Source: JABDLO01 sp041749255
Lineage (GTDB): Bacteria > Bacteroidota > Bacteroidia > Chitinophagales > Saprospiraceae
DNA length: 64,000 nucleotides
Assembly: GCA_041749255.1 (NCBI GenBank)
Contig: JBGTBR010000089.1
Span: forward strand, 62,001 to 126,000
Direction: 5' to 3'
In this document: one piece after another, positions 8,691 to 18,617 of the stretch
Layout: every line of letters begins with the position of its first letter
Position numbering within the stretch: the first letter of the stretch is position 1
The notes under the pieces: model-generated
Told to the model about the DNA's origin: nothing
What the model saw: the letters and a program-made list of their open reading frames with translations, nothing else
Database searches by the model: none
Translations under genes and position numbers: made by a program

Positions 8691-9225
8691 AGGAGAAAAT
8701 TAGATATATGCTGTAAGATTATGGGGTAGGAAAGTCTTTATTTATAAATCGTACCACATTATATGCCTTAGAGCGAGATTAATCCATAATAGAATTACCC
8801 ATCTAAGCTGGTTGTATCAGAACCCTCACTGTCAAACCAGCAAGTGCAAATCCTGATCCTACACACTAAACAAAGATGATCATACGAGATGCACAGAATA
8901 TTTTCCTTACAATATGCAGGGAAATTCTGTAATAAGTCATTTATTATTATAATTTTGCTTAAACAGATTACTTTACTAATTCCAGTTGCAGAAAGTTTGC
9001 AATGGACGTTTTTTAACACTCAAAAAGAATTATAAAAAATTCTTAATGACAAAGAATTGCCCTCTTTCTAATCACAATTAGAAGGATCTTAAGTGCGTAT
9101 TGAACTCGCGACTGGGACTCACTATAATATTAAAAAGTTTTCTGCTATATTACGATATGTACTTCAAAGATTTACGATATAATGTGTAAATGATTTTTAT
9201 TCAAAACCGACATTAAAGAGAGCTT
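8691..9225. other. Intergenic region, no supported gene
   Basis: About 535 bases between the divergent dusB and nhaD genes. I see no tRNA, no convincing ORF and no mobile-element end. A 74-residue minus-strand reading frame (8795-9019) has no recognisable motif. A small 7-base inverted repeat, TTCTAAT / ATTAGAA, lies at 9066-9083 without a T-tract. The region presumably holds both promoters. Confidence 0.6.
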
Positions 9226-10584
9226 ATGTTTGCAGCTGTTATAATTATTTTTGTGCTTGGTTACATGACCATTGTCTTTGAGCATCCCCTCAAATTGGAT
9301 AAGACAGTTCCAGCTTTAGTTATGGGAGCTCTTTGTTGGGCTATACTCGCTATTGGCTTTAATACGGGAATACTCACCATTGTCGATAGTCATGATTATT
9401 TATTTTCAATGGCTGAAGGCTATACTGAAGAGAGTGAAGAAGGGTTTGTCAATGCACTCATCCATCACCTGGGTAAAACAGCTGAGATTCTGGTGTTTTT
9501 GATAGGTGCCATGACTATTGTAGAAATTATAGACCTCCACAAAGGGTTTCAGATATTGAAGAAATGGGTTAAAACACGGAGCAAAAAGAAACTTCTTTGG
9601 ATCATTGGATCTCTGGCTTTTATATTGTCAGCTATCATTGATAATTTAACTGCAACCATTGTGCTGGTAACACTTCTTCGGAAAATTATACCCAATAAAA
9701 TTGAAAGGCTTTGGTTTGCAGGTTTAGTCGTGATCTCTGCCAATGCAGGGGGAGCCTGGTCACCTATTGGCGATGTAACCACTACTATGTTATGGATAGG
9801 TAAGAAAGTAAGTACTGGAGGACTGATAGAATGGTTAGTCATTCCCTCCATAGTATGTTTTGCTCTTCCGGTATTTATTGCAACATTCCTCCCACCTTTT
9901 AAAGGAGATATAGATCGAGATGAAAATAAAGATAATGCTGATGAAGAGTTACTTTCCTCCAGGTTTATGTTGTTTTTTGGCTTGGGTTCTATAGTTTTTG
10001 TCCCGGTATTCAAAACTATAACGCACCTTCCACCTTATTTGGGCATGATGCTATCATTGGGAGTGGTTTGGCTTGTATCGGAATACATAAAACCTGAAAA
10101 GAATTTTTCTCCTGATAAAAGACACCTTTACTCAGCACACAAAGCATTGGCTAAAATAGAAATGTCCTCGATACTTTTCTTTCTGGGTATATTGATGGCA
10201 GTGGCGGCATTGGAAACCATGGTGATAGGTGGAGTTGGTACACTTAGATATGTAGCTGAATTGCTCGAAAAAGCCATACCAAATCAGGACATAGTCGTGA
10301 TGCTATTGGGTGTAGGGTCAGCCATTATTGATAATGTTCCACTTGTGGCTGCATCCATGGGGATGTACGAACAACCCATTGACTCAAAAATATGGCATTT
10401 TATAGCTTATTGTGCCGGTACCGGAGGTAGCATGCTCATTATAGGAAGTGCTGCTGGTGTAGCGGCTATGGGTATGGAAAATATAGATTTCATTTGGTAT
10501 TTGAAAAAAATAGCATGGTTGGCCGCGGTTGGTTTTCTGGCTGGCGCAGCCGTATTCCTGGGAATTTATGCACTTGTAGGTTAG
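9226..10584 (+). CDS. nhaD: Sodium:proton antiporter NhaD
   Basis: An integral membrane Na+(Li+)/H+ antiporter of the ArsB/NhaD ion transporter superfamily, acting in sodium extrusion and pH balance. The 452 residues are almost entirely hydrophobic helices. Diagnostic parts include HHLGKTAEILVFLIGAMTIVE, then DLHKGF, the transport-core segment LSAIIDNLTATIVLVTLLRKI and SANAGGAWSPIGDVTTTMLWI. The second half mirrors this with GVGSAIIDNVPLVAASMGMY and GTGGSMLIIGSAAGVAAMG. The two Asp-Asn (DN) pairs in discontinuous helices are the expected ion-binding positions of the fold. Length is normal. The start is an ATG that opens the first helix. The gene stands alone, converging on the DUF4403 gene. 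Confidence 0.93.
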   Translation: MFAAVIIIFVLGYMTIVFEHPLKLDKTVPALVMGALCWAILAIGFNTGILTIVDSHDYLFSMAEGYTEESEEGFVNALIHHLGKTAEILVFLIGAMTIVEIIDLHKGFQILKKWVKTRSKKKLLWIIGSLAFILSAIIDNLTATIVLVTLLRKIIPNKIERLWFAGLVVISANAGGAWSPIGDVTTTMLWIGKKVSTGGLIEWLVIPSIVCFALPVFIATFLPPFKGDIDRDENKDNADEELLSSRFMLFFGLGSIVFVPVFKTITHLPPYLGMMLSLGVVWLVSEYIKPEKNFSPDKRHLYSAHKALAKIEMSSILFFLGILMAVAALETMVIGGVGTLRYVAELLEKAIPNQDIVVMLLGVGSAIIDNVPLVAASMGMYEQPIDSKIWHFIAYCAGTGGSMLIIGSAAGVAAMGMENIDFIWYLKKIAWLAAVGFLAGAAVFLGIYALVG

Positions 10585-10658
10585 CCCATAGAAGAAAATC
10601 CTCAGTTGGTTCCTTCCAAAAAAAAATTTGAAGTTAAGGCACAGTCCAGTTGACTTTG

Positions 10659-11918
10659 CTAAGAATTTATCTCCGACTTATCGGCTAAGTTTTCTATTGC
10701 TTCTTTTACTTCAATAATGAACTGAGGTGAATTTAATACCATTACAATCTGACCATCTTGTATTAATAATTCCATCACTTTAAATTTGAGATGGTGAAAA
10801 GCAATATCCAAATTCTCAACTTTCATAACCGATGGAAATTTAGATAAAAAAGGGTGTAAATAATCAGATATGTGTAAAGGAAAAACTTCCTTGATCTTTT
10901 CTTCAATCATTCTCCTTAATAAAGGTGTAAAAAATCTGTAAATTATATTGCCAGGCCGGATCTCAATATTTGATTCATCTATGGTAAGTTCTCCATTTAA
11001 TTCATTGTAAGTCAGCATAAACTGGTGGTTTACTTCCATTTTTACAGGTTCAACCATTCTGGTGAAAACATGAATATTTTCTTTAATATCGATCTTTGAA
11101 TTTTCGAACAAAACCCTTTTGTTTCCAATTTTCTGAGAAGCAGCTCTGGTTTCCAATAAAGAAGCACAGTACCCCTGAGATAATATTACAGATAAGCCGG
11201 CAGGAAAATATCGATCTCTTTTGCTCACATCTTCATGAATATATATTATCGGATAAGACCGCTGTTCAGAAATTCTGTCACTCAGGCTCAATCGATATGT
11301 AATCAGAACATCCCACTCAGTATGATCATGAGGGACTTGTAAATTGACAATATCTATCCGTGTTAATTGCAGATCGGCAAACAAGTCCCATTCTTTTAGC
11401 AAATCAATGTCTAAAATTTTATCATAAACAAAGGTATCCAATAAATCTTTCAGATTGACTTGATTTCGGAGTGCAGAATCCAGTCTGCCGGTTATGATAC
11501 TTGAAGCGTGATTCATTATCAGCTGGATCAGAGTGGTCACCGGAATATTCAACACTCCCATTTGAAGTGATGGTTTCTCTATCCAATCAAAATGAGATAA
11601 TTTCAATTCTGTATTCAACCTGTGATTTGCATCAAAGGTGATAGGAGTATGGAGATGAATGACCGCCTTTCCATTCGCTTCAACAGAAAACAAACCGGAA
11701 GGCCTTTTTATGTTGATTTCCAATGGCAGTGACAACCAAAGCGTATTCTTGATGACTTTTACCATTAAATCATCATTTTTCTTAAGTAAAACATCTACAC
11801 CGTTTACATCTAAACTCCACTCTTCCATATATCTCTCAATGATGGTACTTAATACTTTTGAGATATATTGATCAGATAAGGAAATTTTGACGGGCAACTG
11901 ATACTCCTGGCTCATCAT
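10659..11918 (-). CDS. DUF4403 family protein
   Basis: A 419-residue protein resembling DUF4403, a family of predicted lipid-binding or TULIP-like proteins. Supporting segments are the opening LPVKISLSDQYI, the beta-rich stretch TPITFDANHRLNTELKLSHFDWIEKP followed by LNIPVTTLI, and SALRNQVNLKDLLDTF; these follow the family's order. The C-terminal half repeats a similar layout with IRPGNIIYRFFTPLLRRMIEEKI. Family members usually start with a signal peptide or lipobox, but none is visible here: the protein opens with a polar MMSQEYQLPVK. It could therefore be cytoplasmic, or the annotated start could lie downstream of a missed upstream segment. No longer in-frame start with a signal peptide was recognised. 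Function is unknown. Confidence 0.65.
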   Translation of the reverse strand: MMSQEYQLPVKISLSDQYISKVLSTIIERYMEEWSLDVNGVDVLLKKNDDLMVKVIKNTLWLSLPLEINIKRPSGLFSVEANGKAVIHLHTPITFDANHRLNTELKLSHFDWIEKPSLQMGVLNIPVTTLIQLIMNHASSIITGRLDSALRNQVNLKDLLDTFVYDKILDIDLLKEWDLFADLQLTRIDIVNLQVPHDHTEWDVLITYRLSLSDRISEQRSYPIIYIHEDVSKRDRYFPAGLSVILSQGYCASLLETRAASQKIGNKRVLFENSKIDIKENIHVFTRMVEPVKMEVNHQFMLTYNELNGELTIDESNIEIRPGNIIYRFFTPLLRRMIEEKIKEVFPLHISDYLHPFLSKFPSVMKVENLDIAFHHLKFKVMELLIQDGQIVMVLNSPQFIIEVKEAIENLADKSEINS

Positions 11919-12108
11919 TTTGAAACTTTGGAAAATAAATTGGATAGTTTTTTTCGATCTATCCTAAAAGAAATAATACTCACTCACTATCCTGGAAAGT
12001 TCATGCTATGTAATGAAGGACTAAGTTAAGTAAATTCCATAAACATATTATTTTTTTTACTAATATATTTATAAAAGACTTAAAATTTACTTCCTCATTC
12101 CGAAGAAA

Positions 12109-13782
12109 ATGAAGATTTGTTCTATATTGGGTATCAATTTTATATCCATGGTAAAAAGATTTTTCATTTCATCAGGCTTACTGATCCTTTCATTAATTCT
12201 ATTGCTTGCTTTTGTACAGCGGAATGATGTGCATCACCAAATTGCAATGGCTGCCGAATTATTTGGACTCTCTTTTAGTAAAGAAAAAGTTGAACTGATG
12301 GCTCCAGGCGTAGAAAACAATAAAGAGGCCTTCCGGAAAAACAGAGCAATCTCAATAGATAACAGTGTTCCTCCTTCTTTGCAATTTAACCCCATTCCTA
12401 TAGGATTTGATTGGCCGGTTCATAATATAGTGAAGTATAGCGATTTCAGCTACACACTACTTCCGGGCAAAAAAGAGGAGTTAGCCTTTTTGTCGGTGGG
12501 AGAACTGGGTCACCTTATAAAATCAAGACAAATAACATCTTTGGAACTTACCCATTTCTTTTTACAACGTCTCAGATCTTTTGACAGTACATTACAATGT
12601 GTAATCACTTTCACAGAAGAAAGAGCTCTACAGCAGGCTATAAGAATGGATGATGAAATATCCCGGGGAATATACAGAGGTCCGTTACACGGTATACCAT
12701 GTGGAGTCAAGGATTTATTGGCAACAAAAGATTATAAAACCACATGGGGAGCAAAACCGTTTAAGGACCAACACATTCCATACGACGCAGCGGTTGTGGA
12801 AAAACTGGAAGATGCCGGAGCAGTGATGATTGCTAAACTTACCCTAGGAGCATTAGCCTGGGGTGATGTATGGTATGGAGGAACAACTAAAAATCCATGG
12901 GACATAACCAAAGGAAGTAGTGGATCATCTGCAGGAAGTGCCAGTGCTGTAGCATCAGGCGCACTGCCTTTTGCCATTGGTTCAGAAACATTGGGTTCTA
13001 TAGTATCACCATCTACGGTATGCGGAGCCACGGGCCTGAGACCAACTTATGGCAGAGTGAGCAGGTATGGAGCCATGGCATTATCATGGAGTATGGATAA
13101 ATTGGGGCCTATTTGCAGAAATGTTGAAGATTGTGCTATGGTCTTGGAAGCCATAAATGGAAAAGACGACCGGGATCCTATGACATTTGATGTGCCATTT
13201 AGCTATGAACACCAACGTCCATTACAAACCATTAAACTAGGCTATACCTATAAAGATTTTTCTCAGGACTATCCTTTTAAGCAAAATGATTCCCTTGCTT
13301 TGGAAGTGCTTAGATCACTGGGCTTTGAATTAATACCAGTAGAGTTACCTTCCTATCCGGATATTGGATTTATACTTCAAGCAGAAGCGGCGGCAGCCTT
13401 TGATGAATTGACTACATCTGGTCTTGATGATTCATTGGTGAGACAAATACGATTTGCCTGGCCCAATACTTTCAGGGAGGCCAGATTGATTCCGGCTGTA
13501 GAATATATTAAAGCCAATCGGATCAGGACATTGCTGATTGAAGAAATGGCTGAATTTATGAAGGATATTGATGTATATATCCACCCATCCTGGGCGTCAC
13601 AGAGTCTTCGCATTTCCAATCTCACGGGACACCCCTGCATTGTCCTGCCCAATGGATTTAAGGATGGTTTGCCTACAAGTATATCATTTACCGGGCGGCT
13701 TTATGATGAAGGCACATTGATGAATGTGGCAAAAGCTTTCCAGTCAGCCACAGATCACCATCTTAAACATCCCAATCTTTAA
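12109..13782 (+). CDS. Membrane-anchored or secreted amidase (GatA/amidase-signature family)
   Basis: A Ser-cisSer-Lys amidase hydrolysing an unknown amide. The catalytic triad is visible: Lys201 in GIPCGVKDL, the cis-serine in GSSGSSAGSA (from residue 269) and the nucleophile Ser297 in ETLGSIVSP. That last motif is altered from the common TGGSIR form. The following GATGLRPTYGRVSRYGAMALSWSMDKLGP also matches the family. Before the enzyme domain lies a hydrophobic segment (residues of about 17-38, FFISSGLLILSLILLLAFV), so the protein is probably anchored in the inner membrane with its active site outside. Most relatives in tRNA amidation are cytoplasmic and work with GatB, and no gatB is nearby. 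The start could be the ATG at 12109 or the one at 12148 (VKRFFIS), which gives a more usual short N-region. It precedes the BNR-repeat gene by 60 bases. Confidence 0.85.
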   Translation: MKICSILGINFISMVKRFFISSGLLILSLILLLAFVQRNDVHHQIAMAAELFGLSFSKEKVELMAPGVENNKEAFRKNRAISIDNSVPPSLQFNPIPIGFDWPVHNIVKYSDFSYTLLPGKKEELAFLSVGELGHLIKSRQITSLELTHFFLQRLRSFDSTLQCVITFTEERALQQAIRMDDEISRGIYRGPLHGIPCGVKDLLATKDYKTTWGAKPFKDQHIPYDAAVVEKLEDAGAVMIAKLTLGALAWGDVWYGGTTKNPWDITKGSSGSSAGSASAVASGALPFAIGSETLGSIVSPSTVCGATGLRPTYGRVSRYGAMALSWSMDKLGPICRNVEDCAMVLEAINGKDDRDPMTFDVPFSYEHQRPLQTIKLGYTYKDFSQDYPFKQNDSLALEVLRSLGFELIPVELPSYPDIGFILQAEAAAAFDELTTSGLDDSLVRQIRFAWPNTFREARLIPAVEYIKANRIRTLLIEEMAEFMKDIDVYIHPSWASQSLRISNLTGHPCIVLPNGFKDGLPTSISFTGRLYDEGTLMNVAKAFQSATDHHLKHPNL

Positions 13783-13842
13783 AATGTATTATGAAATTCC
13801 TAATCATTCAATCATATTAATATTAAATAAACTTTAGAAGCT

Positions 13843-16800
13843 ATGTTAAAACAATTTCTTTTATCCATTCTTTTGCTGCTGGTAATTCCTGCTTTTTCGC
13901 AGACAGCCAAGGTCACCGAAGACCCAATGGCTCCCTATTATAAAGCCTTGGAGTGGCGCCATATAGGGCCATTCAGAGGAGGGCGATCCTGTGCTGTAGC
14001 AGGGGTAGCAGGTAAACCTCTTTTATACTATTTTGGAGCTACCGGAGGTGGAGTATGGAAAACCACAGATGGAGGTAATTCGTATGAAAACATTTCAGAT
14101 GGTTATTTCGGTGGATCAATTGGTCATCTGGCTGTGTCAGAATCGGATCACAATGTGATATATGTGGGCACTGGAGAGAAAACAGTCAGGGGAAATGTTT
14201 CATCAGGCAATGGAATCTGGAAAAGTGAAGATGCCGGTAAAACCTGGAATTTTGCAGGGCTGGGTGATTCAAGACATATAGGAAGAGTAAGAATACATCC
14301 AAATAATCCCGATATTGTGTGGGTGGCATCTATGGGAAATTTGTATAAACCCAATAAAGAGAGAGGTGTTTTTAAATCTGTCGATGGAGGTAAAACATGG
14401 AAAAAAACATTGTTTATCAATGAAGATGTGGGTGTTGTAGATTTATGCCTCGACCCTGGAAATCCAAGGATTATGTATGCCAGTTCATGGAATATAAGGA
14501 GAAATCCCTATAATCTTTCCAGTGGTGGTCCGGGATCCGGACTTTTTAAAAGTACAGATGGAGGTGAAACCTGGAAAGAGATCACAGGGAATAAAGGACT
14601 TCCCAAAGGAGTGTGGGGTATTTCGGGAGTTGCAGTATCCCATGCTAACAGTGAAAGAGTATGGGCCATTATTGAAAATGAGAATGGAGGGGTTTACCGT
14701 TCTGATGATGGTGGCGAAAACTGGACAAAGCTCAATGATGACAGGGCATTGAGACAAAGAGCCTGGTATTATACCCGGATCTATGCAGATACCAAGGATC
14801 AAGATGTGGTATATGTATTGAATGTGTCATACCATAAATCTACTGACGGTGGGCGAACATTCAAATCATACAATGCTCCTCATGTAGACCACCACGACCT
14901 TTGGATCGCACCGGAAGACCCAACAAGAATGATCATAGGCGATGATGGAGGTGCACAAATTACATATGATGGAGGCGAAAACTGGACTACTTATCACAAC
15001 CAGGCTACGGCCCAATTTTACAGGGTGGTTACAGACAATAGTTTCCCCTATAGGATCTATGTAGCCCAGCAGGATAATTCCACTTTAAGAATTAAACACC
15101 GGACTGAAGGCTGGTCTATTACTGAAAATGACTGGGAGCCCACAGCAGGTGGAGAATCTGCCCACATTGCTCCAGATCCTAAAAATCCGGACATTGTTTA
15201 TGGAGGAAGTTACGGTGGTTTTTTGACCCGTGTCAATCACGCTAAGGGGACAGTAAGAGCCATAAATGTATGGCCTGACAATCCTATGGGATATGGTGCT
15301 GATGGTATGAAATACCGCTTTCAGTGGAATTTTCCCATTTTCTTTTCAAAACACGACCACAATAAATTATACACCACATCCAACCACGTACATGTTTCGA
15401 CTGATGAAGGTCATTCATGGACCATCATCAGTCCTGATCTCACCAGAAATGATCAGTCTAAAATGGGTCCTTCAGGAGGCCCCATTACTAAGGACAATAC
15501 CAGCGTTGAATACTACTGCACCATATTTGCAGCAGATGAATCTCCGGTACAAGAAGGTGTGATTTGGGCCGGAAGTGATGATGGTTTAGTGCATGTAACT
15601 TCTAATGGTGGACAGACCTGGTCAAACGTCACTCCAAAGAATATGCCTGAATGGATCATGATCAATTCAATAGAACCATCCCTCCATGATGCCAATACGT
15701 GTTACTTCGCAGCTACCATGTATAAGCATGGGGATTTCAAGCCATATATTTACAAAACGAGTGATATGGGTAAAACCTGGACAAAGATTGTTACTGGTAT
15801 AGCGGACGAGCATTTTACACGCGTCGTTCGGGAAGACCCTTCTATGAAAGGACTATTATATGCTGGTACAGAAAACGGAATGTATATTTCATACAATGAT
15901 GGTCAGCAATGGTATCCCTTTCAAATGAATCTTCCTCAAGTACCTATTACGGATTTGACCATAAAAGATAATAATCTCATCGCTGCTACTCAGGGAAGAA
16001 GTATCTGGCTTATCGATGACTTGACTCTCATTCATCAGGTTTCGGATGATATGCAGGGTATCAATACTCAACTTTTCAAACCAATGAATGCATACAGAAT
16101 GGGAGGAGCTCAAAATAAAAATGTGAAAGGAGCAGGAATCAACCATCCTGGGGGAGTCATGACTTATTTTTATGTCAAAGACTACGATAAAGAAGATGAT
16201 ACTATATCCTTGACCTATTTCGATAATATGGGAGAAGTCATTCGTACCTACTCTACACACTCCAAGGAAAGTGGTGAAAAACTGGAAGTTAAAGAAGGGT
16301 CTAACTTATTTACATGGAACATGGCTTATCCGGAAGCTAAACGGTTTGACGGAATGATCATGTGGGCAGGTTCTATGGCTGGTCCAAAAGCCATTCCAGG
16401 CACTTACACGGTGGCCTTAAAAAGAAATGGAGACCGCTGGGTCGAGGAATTTAACATTGTACAAAATCCTAACTCTGAATCTACACAGGAGGAAATTGAG
16501 TCACAGTTTGACTTTATCATGTCTGTAAATGATAAAGTCAGCGAAGCGCATCAGGCCATTTTAGATATCCGATCTCTGCGAAATCAGATTTCATCATACA
16601 CATCAAAAACTGATGATGCTGACATTAAGGCTTATACAGGTAAAATGGACAGTATTATGACTGCTGTGGAAGAAGCTTTGTATCAAACCAAAAACAAAAG
16701 CGGTCAGGATCCTCTGAACTTTCCTATAAAATTAACCAATAAATTAGCTGTGCTCAATTCACTAACCCAAATGCGAACCAGCGATTTTCCTCCAACTCAA

Positions 16801-16950
16801 GCTGCCATATCAGTGCGAAATGAAATGATATCAAAAATAAATGATCTACTTAAATTATTTTATGATGTAAAAGAAAATATGGTACCGGAATTAAATAATT
16901 TGATAAAGTCCAAAAAATTAGATATTATTGTGCTGGAAGATCAAAAGTAG
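13843..16950 (+). CDS. Secreted BNR/VPS10-type repeat protein
   Basis: A 1035-residue exported protein. The first 20 residues (LKQFLLSILLLLVIPAFSQ) form a signal peptide. The next 700 or so residues contain repeated beta-propeller blades of the BNR/sortilin (VPS10) type, marked by S-x-D-G-G-x-T-W motifs: TTDGGNSY, SEDAGKTW, SVDGGKTW, STDGGETW, SDDGGENW, STDGGRTF, TYDGGENW, STDEGHSW, TSNGGQTW and TSDMGKTW. The last 250 residues form a separate beta domain and a helical tail. No T9SS sorting domain is seen at the C-terminus, so a periplasmic or outer-membrane-associated location is likelier than the cell surface. Many such proteins are labelled glycosyl hydrolase because of the Asp-box repeats, but I see no catalytic evidence. 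It follows the amidase by 60 bases and ends at a strong terminator, so the two are probably one transcript. Confidence 0.88.
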   Translation: MLKQFLLSILLLLVIPAFSQTAKVTEDPMAPYYKALEWRHIGPFRGGRSCAVAGVAGKPLLYYFGATGGGVWKTTDGGNSYENISDGYFGGSIGHLAVSESDHNVIYVGTGEKTVRGNVSSGNGIWKSEDAGKTWNFAGLGDSRHIGRVRIHPNNPDIVWVASMGNLYKPNKERGVFKSVDGGKTWKKTLFINEDVGVVDLCLDPGNPRIMYASSWNIRRNPYNLSSGGPGSGLFKSTDGGETWKEITGNKGLPKGVWGISGVAVSHANSERVWAIIENENGGVYRSDDGGENWTKLNDDRALRQRAWYYTRIYADTKDQDVVYVLNVSYHKSTDGGRTFKSYNAPHVDHHDLWIAPEDPTRMIIGDDGGAQITYDGGENWTTYHNQATAQFYRVVTDNSFPYRIYVAQQDNSTLRIKHRTEGWSITENDWEPTAGGESAHIAPDPKNPDIVYGGSYGGFLTRVNHAKGTVRAINVWPDNPMGYGADGMKYRFQWNFPIFFSKHDHNKLYTTSNHVHVSTDEGHSWTIISPDLTRNDQSKMGPSGGPITKDNTSVEYYCTIFAADESPVQEGVIWAGSDDGLVHVTSNGGQTWSNVTPKNMPEWIMINSIEPSLHDANTCYFAATMYKHGDFKPYIYKTSDMGKTWTKIVTGIADEHFTRVVREDPSMKGLLYAGTENGMYISYNDGQQWYPFQMNLPQVPITDLTIKDNNLIAATQGRSIWLIDDLTLIHQVSDDMQGINTQLFKPMNAYRMGGAQNKNVKGAGINHPGGVMTYFYVKDYDKEDDTISLTYFDNMGEVIRTYSTHSKESGEKLEVKEGSNLFTWNMAYPEAKRFDGMIMWAGSMAGPKAIPGTYTVALKRNGDRWVEEFNIVQNPNSESTQEEIESQFDFIMSVNDKVSEAHQAILDIRSLRNQISSYTSKTDDADIKAYTGKMDSIMTAVEEALYQTKNKSGQDPLNFPIKLTNKLAVLNSLTQMRTSDFPPTQAAISVRNEMISKINDLLKLFYDVKENMVPELNNLIKSKKLDIIVLEDQK

Positions 16951-17010
16951 ATAATTAATTATTGGGCATAATTTGTTCAAATTAAAATAAACATTAAAGC
17001 CAGCAATTAT

Positions 17011-17043
17011 AAGCACTTGCTTCAGAGCAGGTGCTTTTTTTTT
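17011..17043 (+). terminator. Intrinsic terminator of the amidase-BNR unit
   Basis: AAGCACTTGC, a six-base loop and GCAGGTGCTT form a 10-base stem (one G-T pair), followed at once by a run of nine or more T. It sits 60 bases after the BNR gene's stop. Confidence 0.9.
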
Positions 17044-17102
17044 ATAATAATAGGAATCTTTAGTGTAGATAAAAAATATCATTTAATCAAATTCACCTGA
17101 TC

Positions 17103-17123
17103 TAAAAGCGTTTACAAAACGCT
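17103..17123 (-). terminator. Intrinsic terminator of the nitrogen operon
   Basis: Read on the minus strand: AGCGTTT, a three-base loop, AAACGCT, then TTTT. It lies just downstream of the gltD stop codon and would end the glnK-amt-gltB-gltD transcript. Confidence 0.6.
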
Positions 17124-17138
17124 ATCTGAAAATTAGAG

Positions 17139-18614
17139 CTATGTTTCAAAAACATTTAATTCTTTCGATTTTATTTCCCAACCATTGTCCGTTTCTTTTT
17201 CGGGCAGCAACATCTTATGTATTTGAAATGCAGCTTCTCTCCCTTCAGATATGGCCCAAACTACCAGTGACTGACCTCTGCGCATATCGCCAGCAGCAAA
17301 TATTTTGGGATTACTGGTTTGAAAGTTAATGGTATCTATGTTTCCACGAACATCGAGTTCAACACCCAGATCATTCAGCATTTGACTATGCTCAGGATGC
17401 AAAAATCCCATAGCCAGAAATACAAGGTCACACGGCAGAACCTCCCTGCTGCCTTCCACTTCCCGAAAACCAGATTTTTTCAATTTTTTGTCATATTCCC
17501 AAATCACTTTTGCGACTTCTAATCCTGAAAGTTTTTTATCATCATTTTGGTGAAAAGCGGTCGTCATAATATTCCATTCTCTGATACACCCTTCTTCATG
17601 CGAGGAGGAGGATCGCAAAATCATAGGCCACTGTGGCCATGGGTTGTCTGCTGATCTTTGGTTGGGAGGCATAGGCATGATCTCAATTTGTGTTACAGAA
17701 GCCGCTCCAAGCCGGTTAGAAGTCCCAATGCAATCTGATCCGGTATCCCCTCCCCCAATAACAACGACATGTTTTCCCATTACTTCAATACAATCATTGA
17801 TCTCATCCCCGGCAATTCGCCTGTTGTTCTGCTCAAGGTATTCCATGGCAAAATATATTCCCTGACTATTGCGACCCGGTATTTGTAAATCTCTTGCTAC
17901 TGTACTTCCTCCTGCCAGAAGTATGGCATCGTACTCTACAATTAATGTGTCAACTTTTACATCTTTGCCGACATGGGCATTGCATTGAAATTCTATTCCT
18001 GACTTTTGCATAATGTGCAAACGACGATCTAAAACCCATTTTTCAAGTTTAAAATCGGGAATTCCGTATCTCAATAATCCTCCAGCTCTGTCATTTCTTT
18101 CAAATACATTGACCAGATGACCTGCTTTATTTAGCTGATCTGCAGCGGCCAGACCCGCAGGACCTGATCCTACAATAGCTACTTTCTTTCCAGTCCTAAC
18201 TGGTTGATCTGCTTTTATCCAACCCTCAGAATAGGCTCTTTCTATAATCGATTTTTCTATCCATTCAATAGTAACAGGATCCCGGTTTATTCCCAGGACG
18301 CAAGATCCTTCACAGGGTGCAGGACAGATTCTTCCCGTAAACTCAGGAAAATTATTGGTACTTTCCAATATAAGGTATGCACTATGCCAATCCTCCCGAT
18401 ATACTGCTTCATTAAACTGTGGAATAATGTTTCCCAATGGGCACCCGGAATGACAAAAAGGAACTCCACAATCCATACATCTGGTTGCTTGCTTCTCTAC
18501 ACTTACATCACCGTTTTCAAAAGGGATTTCTTTCCAATCATTGAGTCTACTTTCAACATCTCTATTCCTGGGTAAGCTTCTTTCGTATTTCATAAAACCT
18601 TTGATATCTGCCAT
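17139..18614 (-). CDS. gltD: Glutamate synthase small subunit
   Basis: The NADPH-oxidising beta subunit of glutamate synthase. It passes electrons through FAD and iron-sulfur clusters to GltB. The N-terminal region has the cluster cysteines in RCMDCGVPFCHSGCPLGN and CPAPCEGSCVLGI. FAD is bound at GKKVAIVGSGPAGLAAADQL and NAD(P)H at GKHVVVIGGGDTGSDCIG, and the C-terminus has NPKIFAAGDMRRGQSLVVWAISEGREAA. The 491-residue length is normal. The ATG at 18614 is preferred; a GTG three bases upstream would abut the gltB stop directly. The gene lies immediately after gltB, so the two subunits are almost certainly translated from one message. Confidence 0.96.
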   Translation of the reverse strand: MADIKGFMKYERSLPRNRDVESRLNDWKEIPFENGDVSVEKQATRCMDCGVPFCHSGCPLGNIIPQFNEAVYREDWHSAYLILESTNNFPEFTGRICPAPCEGSCVLGINRDPVTIEWIEKSIIERAYSEGWIKADQPVRTGKKVAIVGSGPAGLAAADQLNKAGHLVNVFERNDRAGGLLRYGIPDFKLEKWVLDRRLHIMQKSGIEFQCNAHVGKDVKVDTLIVEYDAILLAGGSTVARDLQIPGRNSQGIYFAMEYLEQNNRRIAGDEINDCIEVMGKHVVVIGGGDTGSDCIGTSNRLGAASVTQIEIMPMPPNQRSADNPWPQWPMILRSSSSHEEGCIREWNIMTTAFHQNDDKKLSGLEVAKVIWEYDKKLKKSGFREVEGSREVLPCDLVFLAMGFLHPEHSQMLNDLGVELDVRGNIDTINFQTSNPKIFAAGDMRRGQSLVVWAISEGREAAFQIHKMLLPEKETDNGWEIKSKELNVFET

Positions 18615-18617
18615 CAC

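Noticed and set aside
8795..9019. A 74-residue minus-strand reading frame between dusB and nhaD
   Set aside because: Composition is rich in Cys and Ile, with no motif, no family resemblance and no promoter or terminator; it looks like chance in an AT-rich spacer.
9224..9231. TATGTTTG resembling a -7 element at the nhaD start
   Set aside because: It includes the ATG start codon itself and is explained by the coding sequence.
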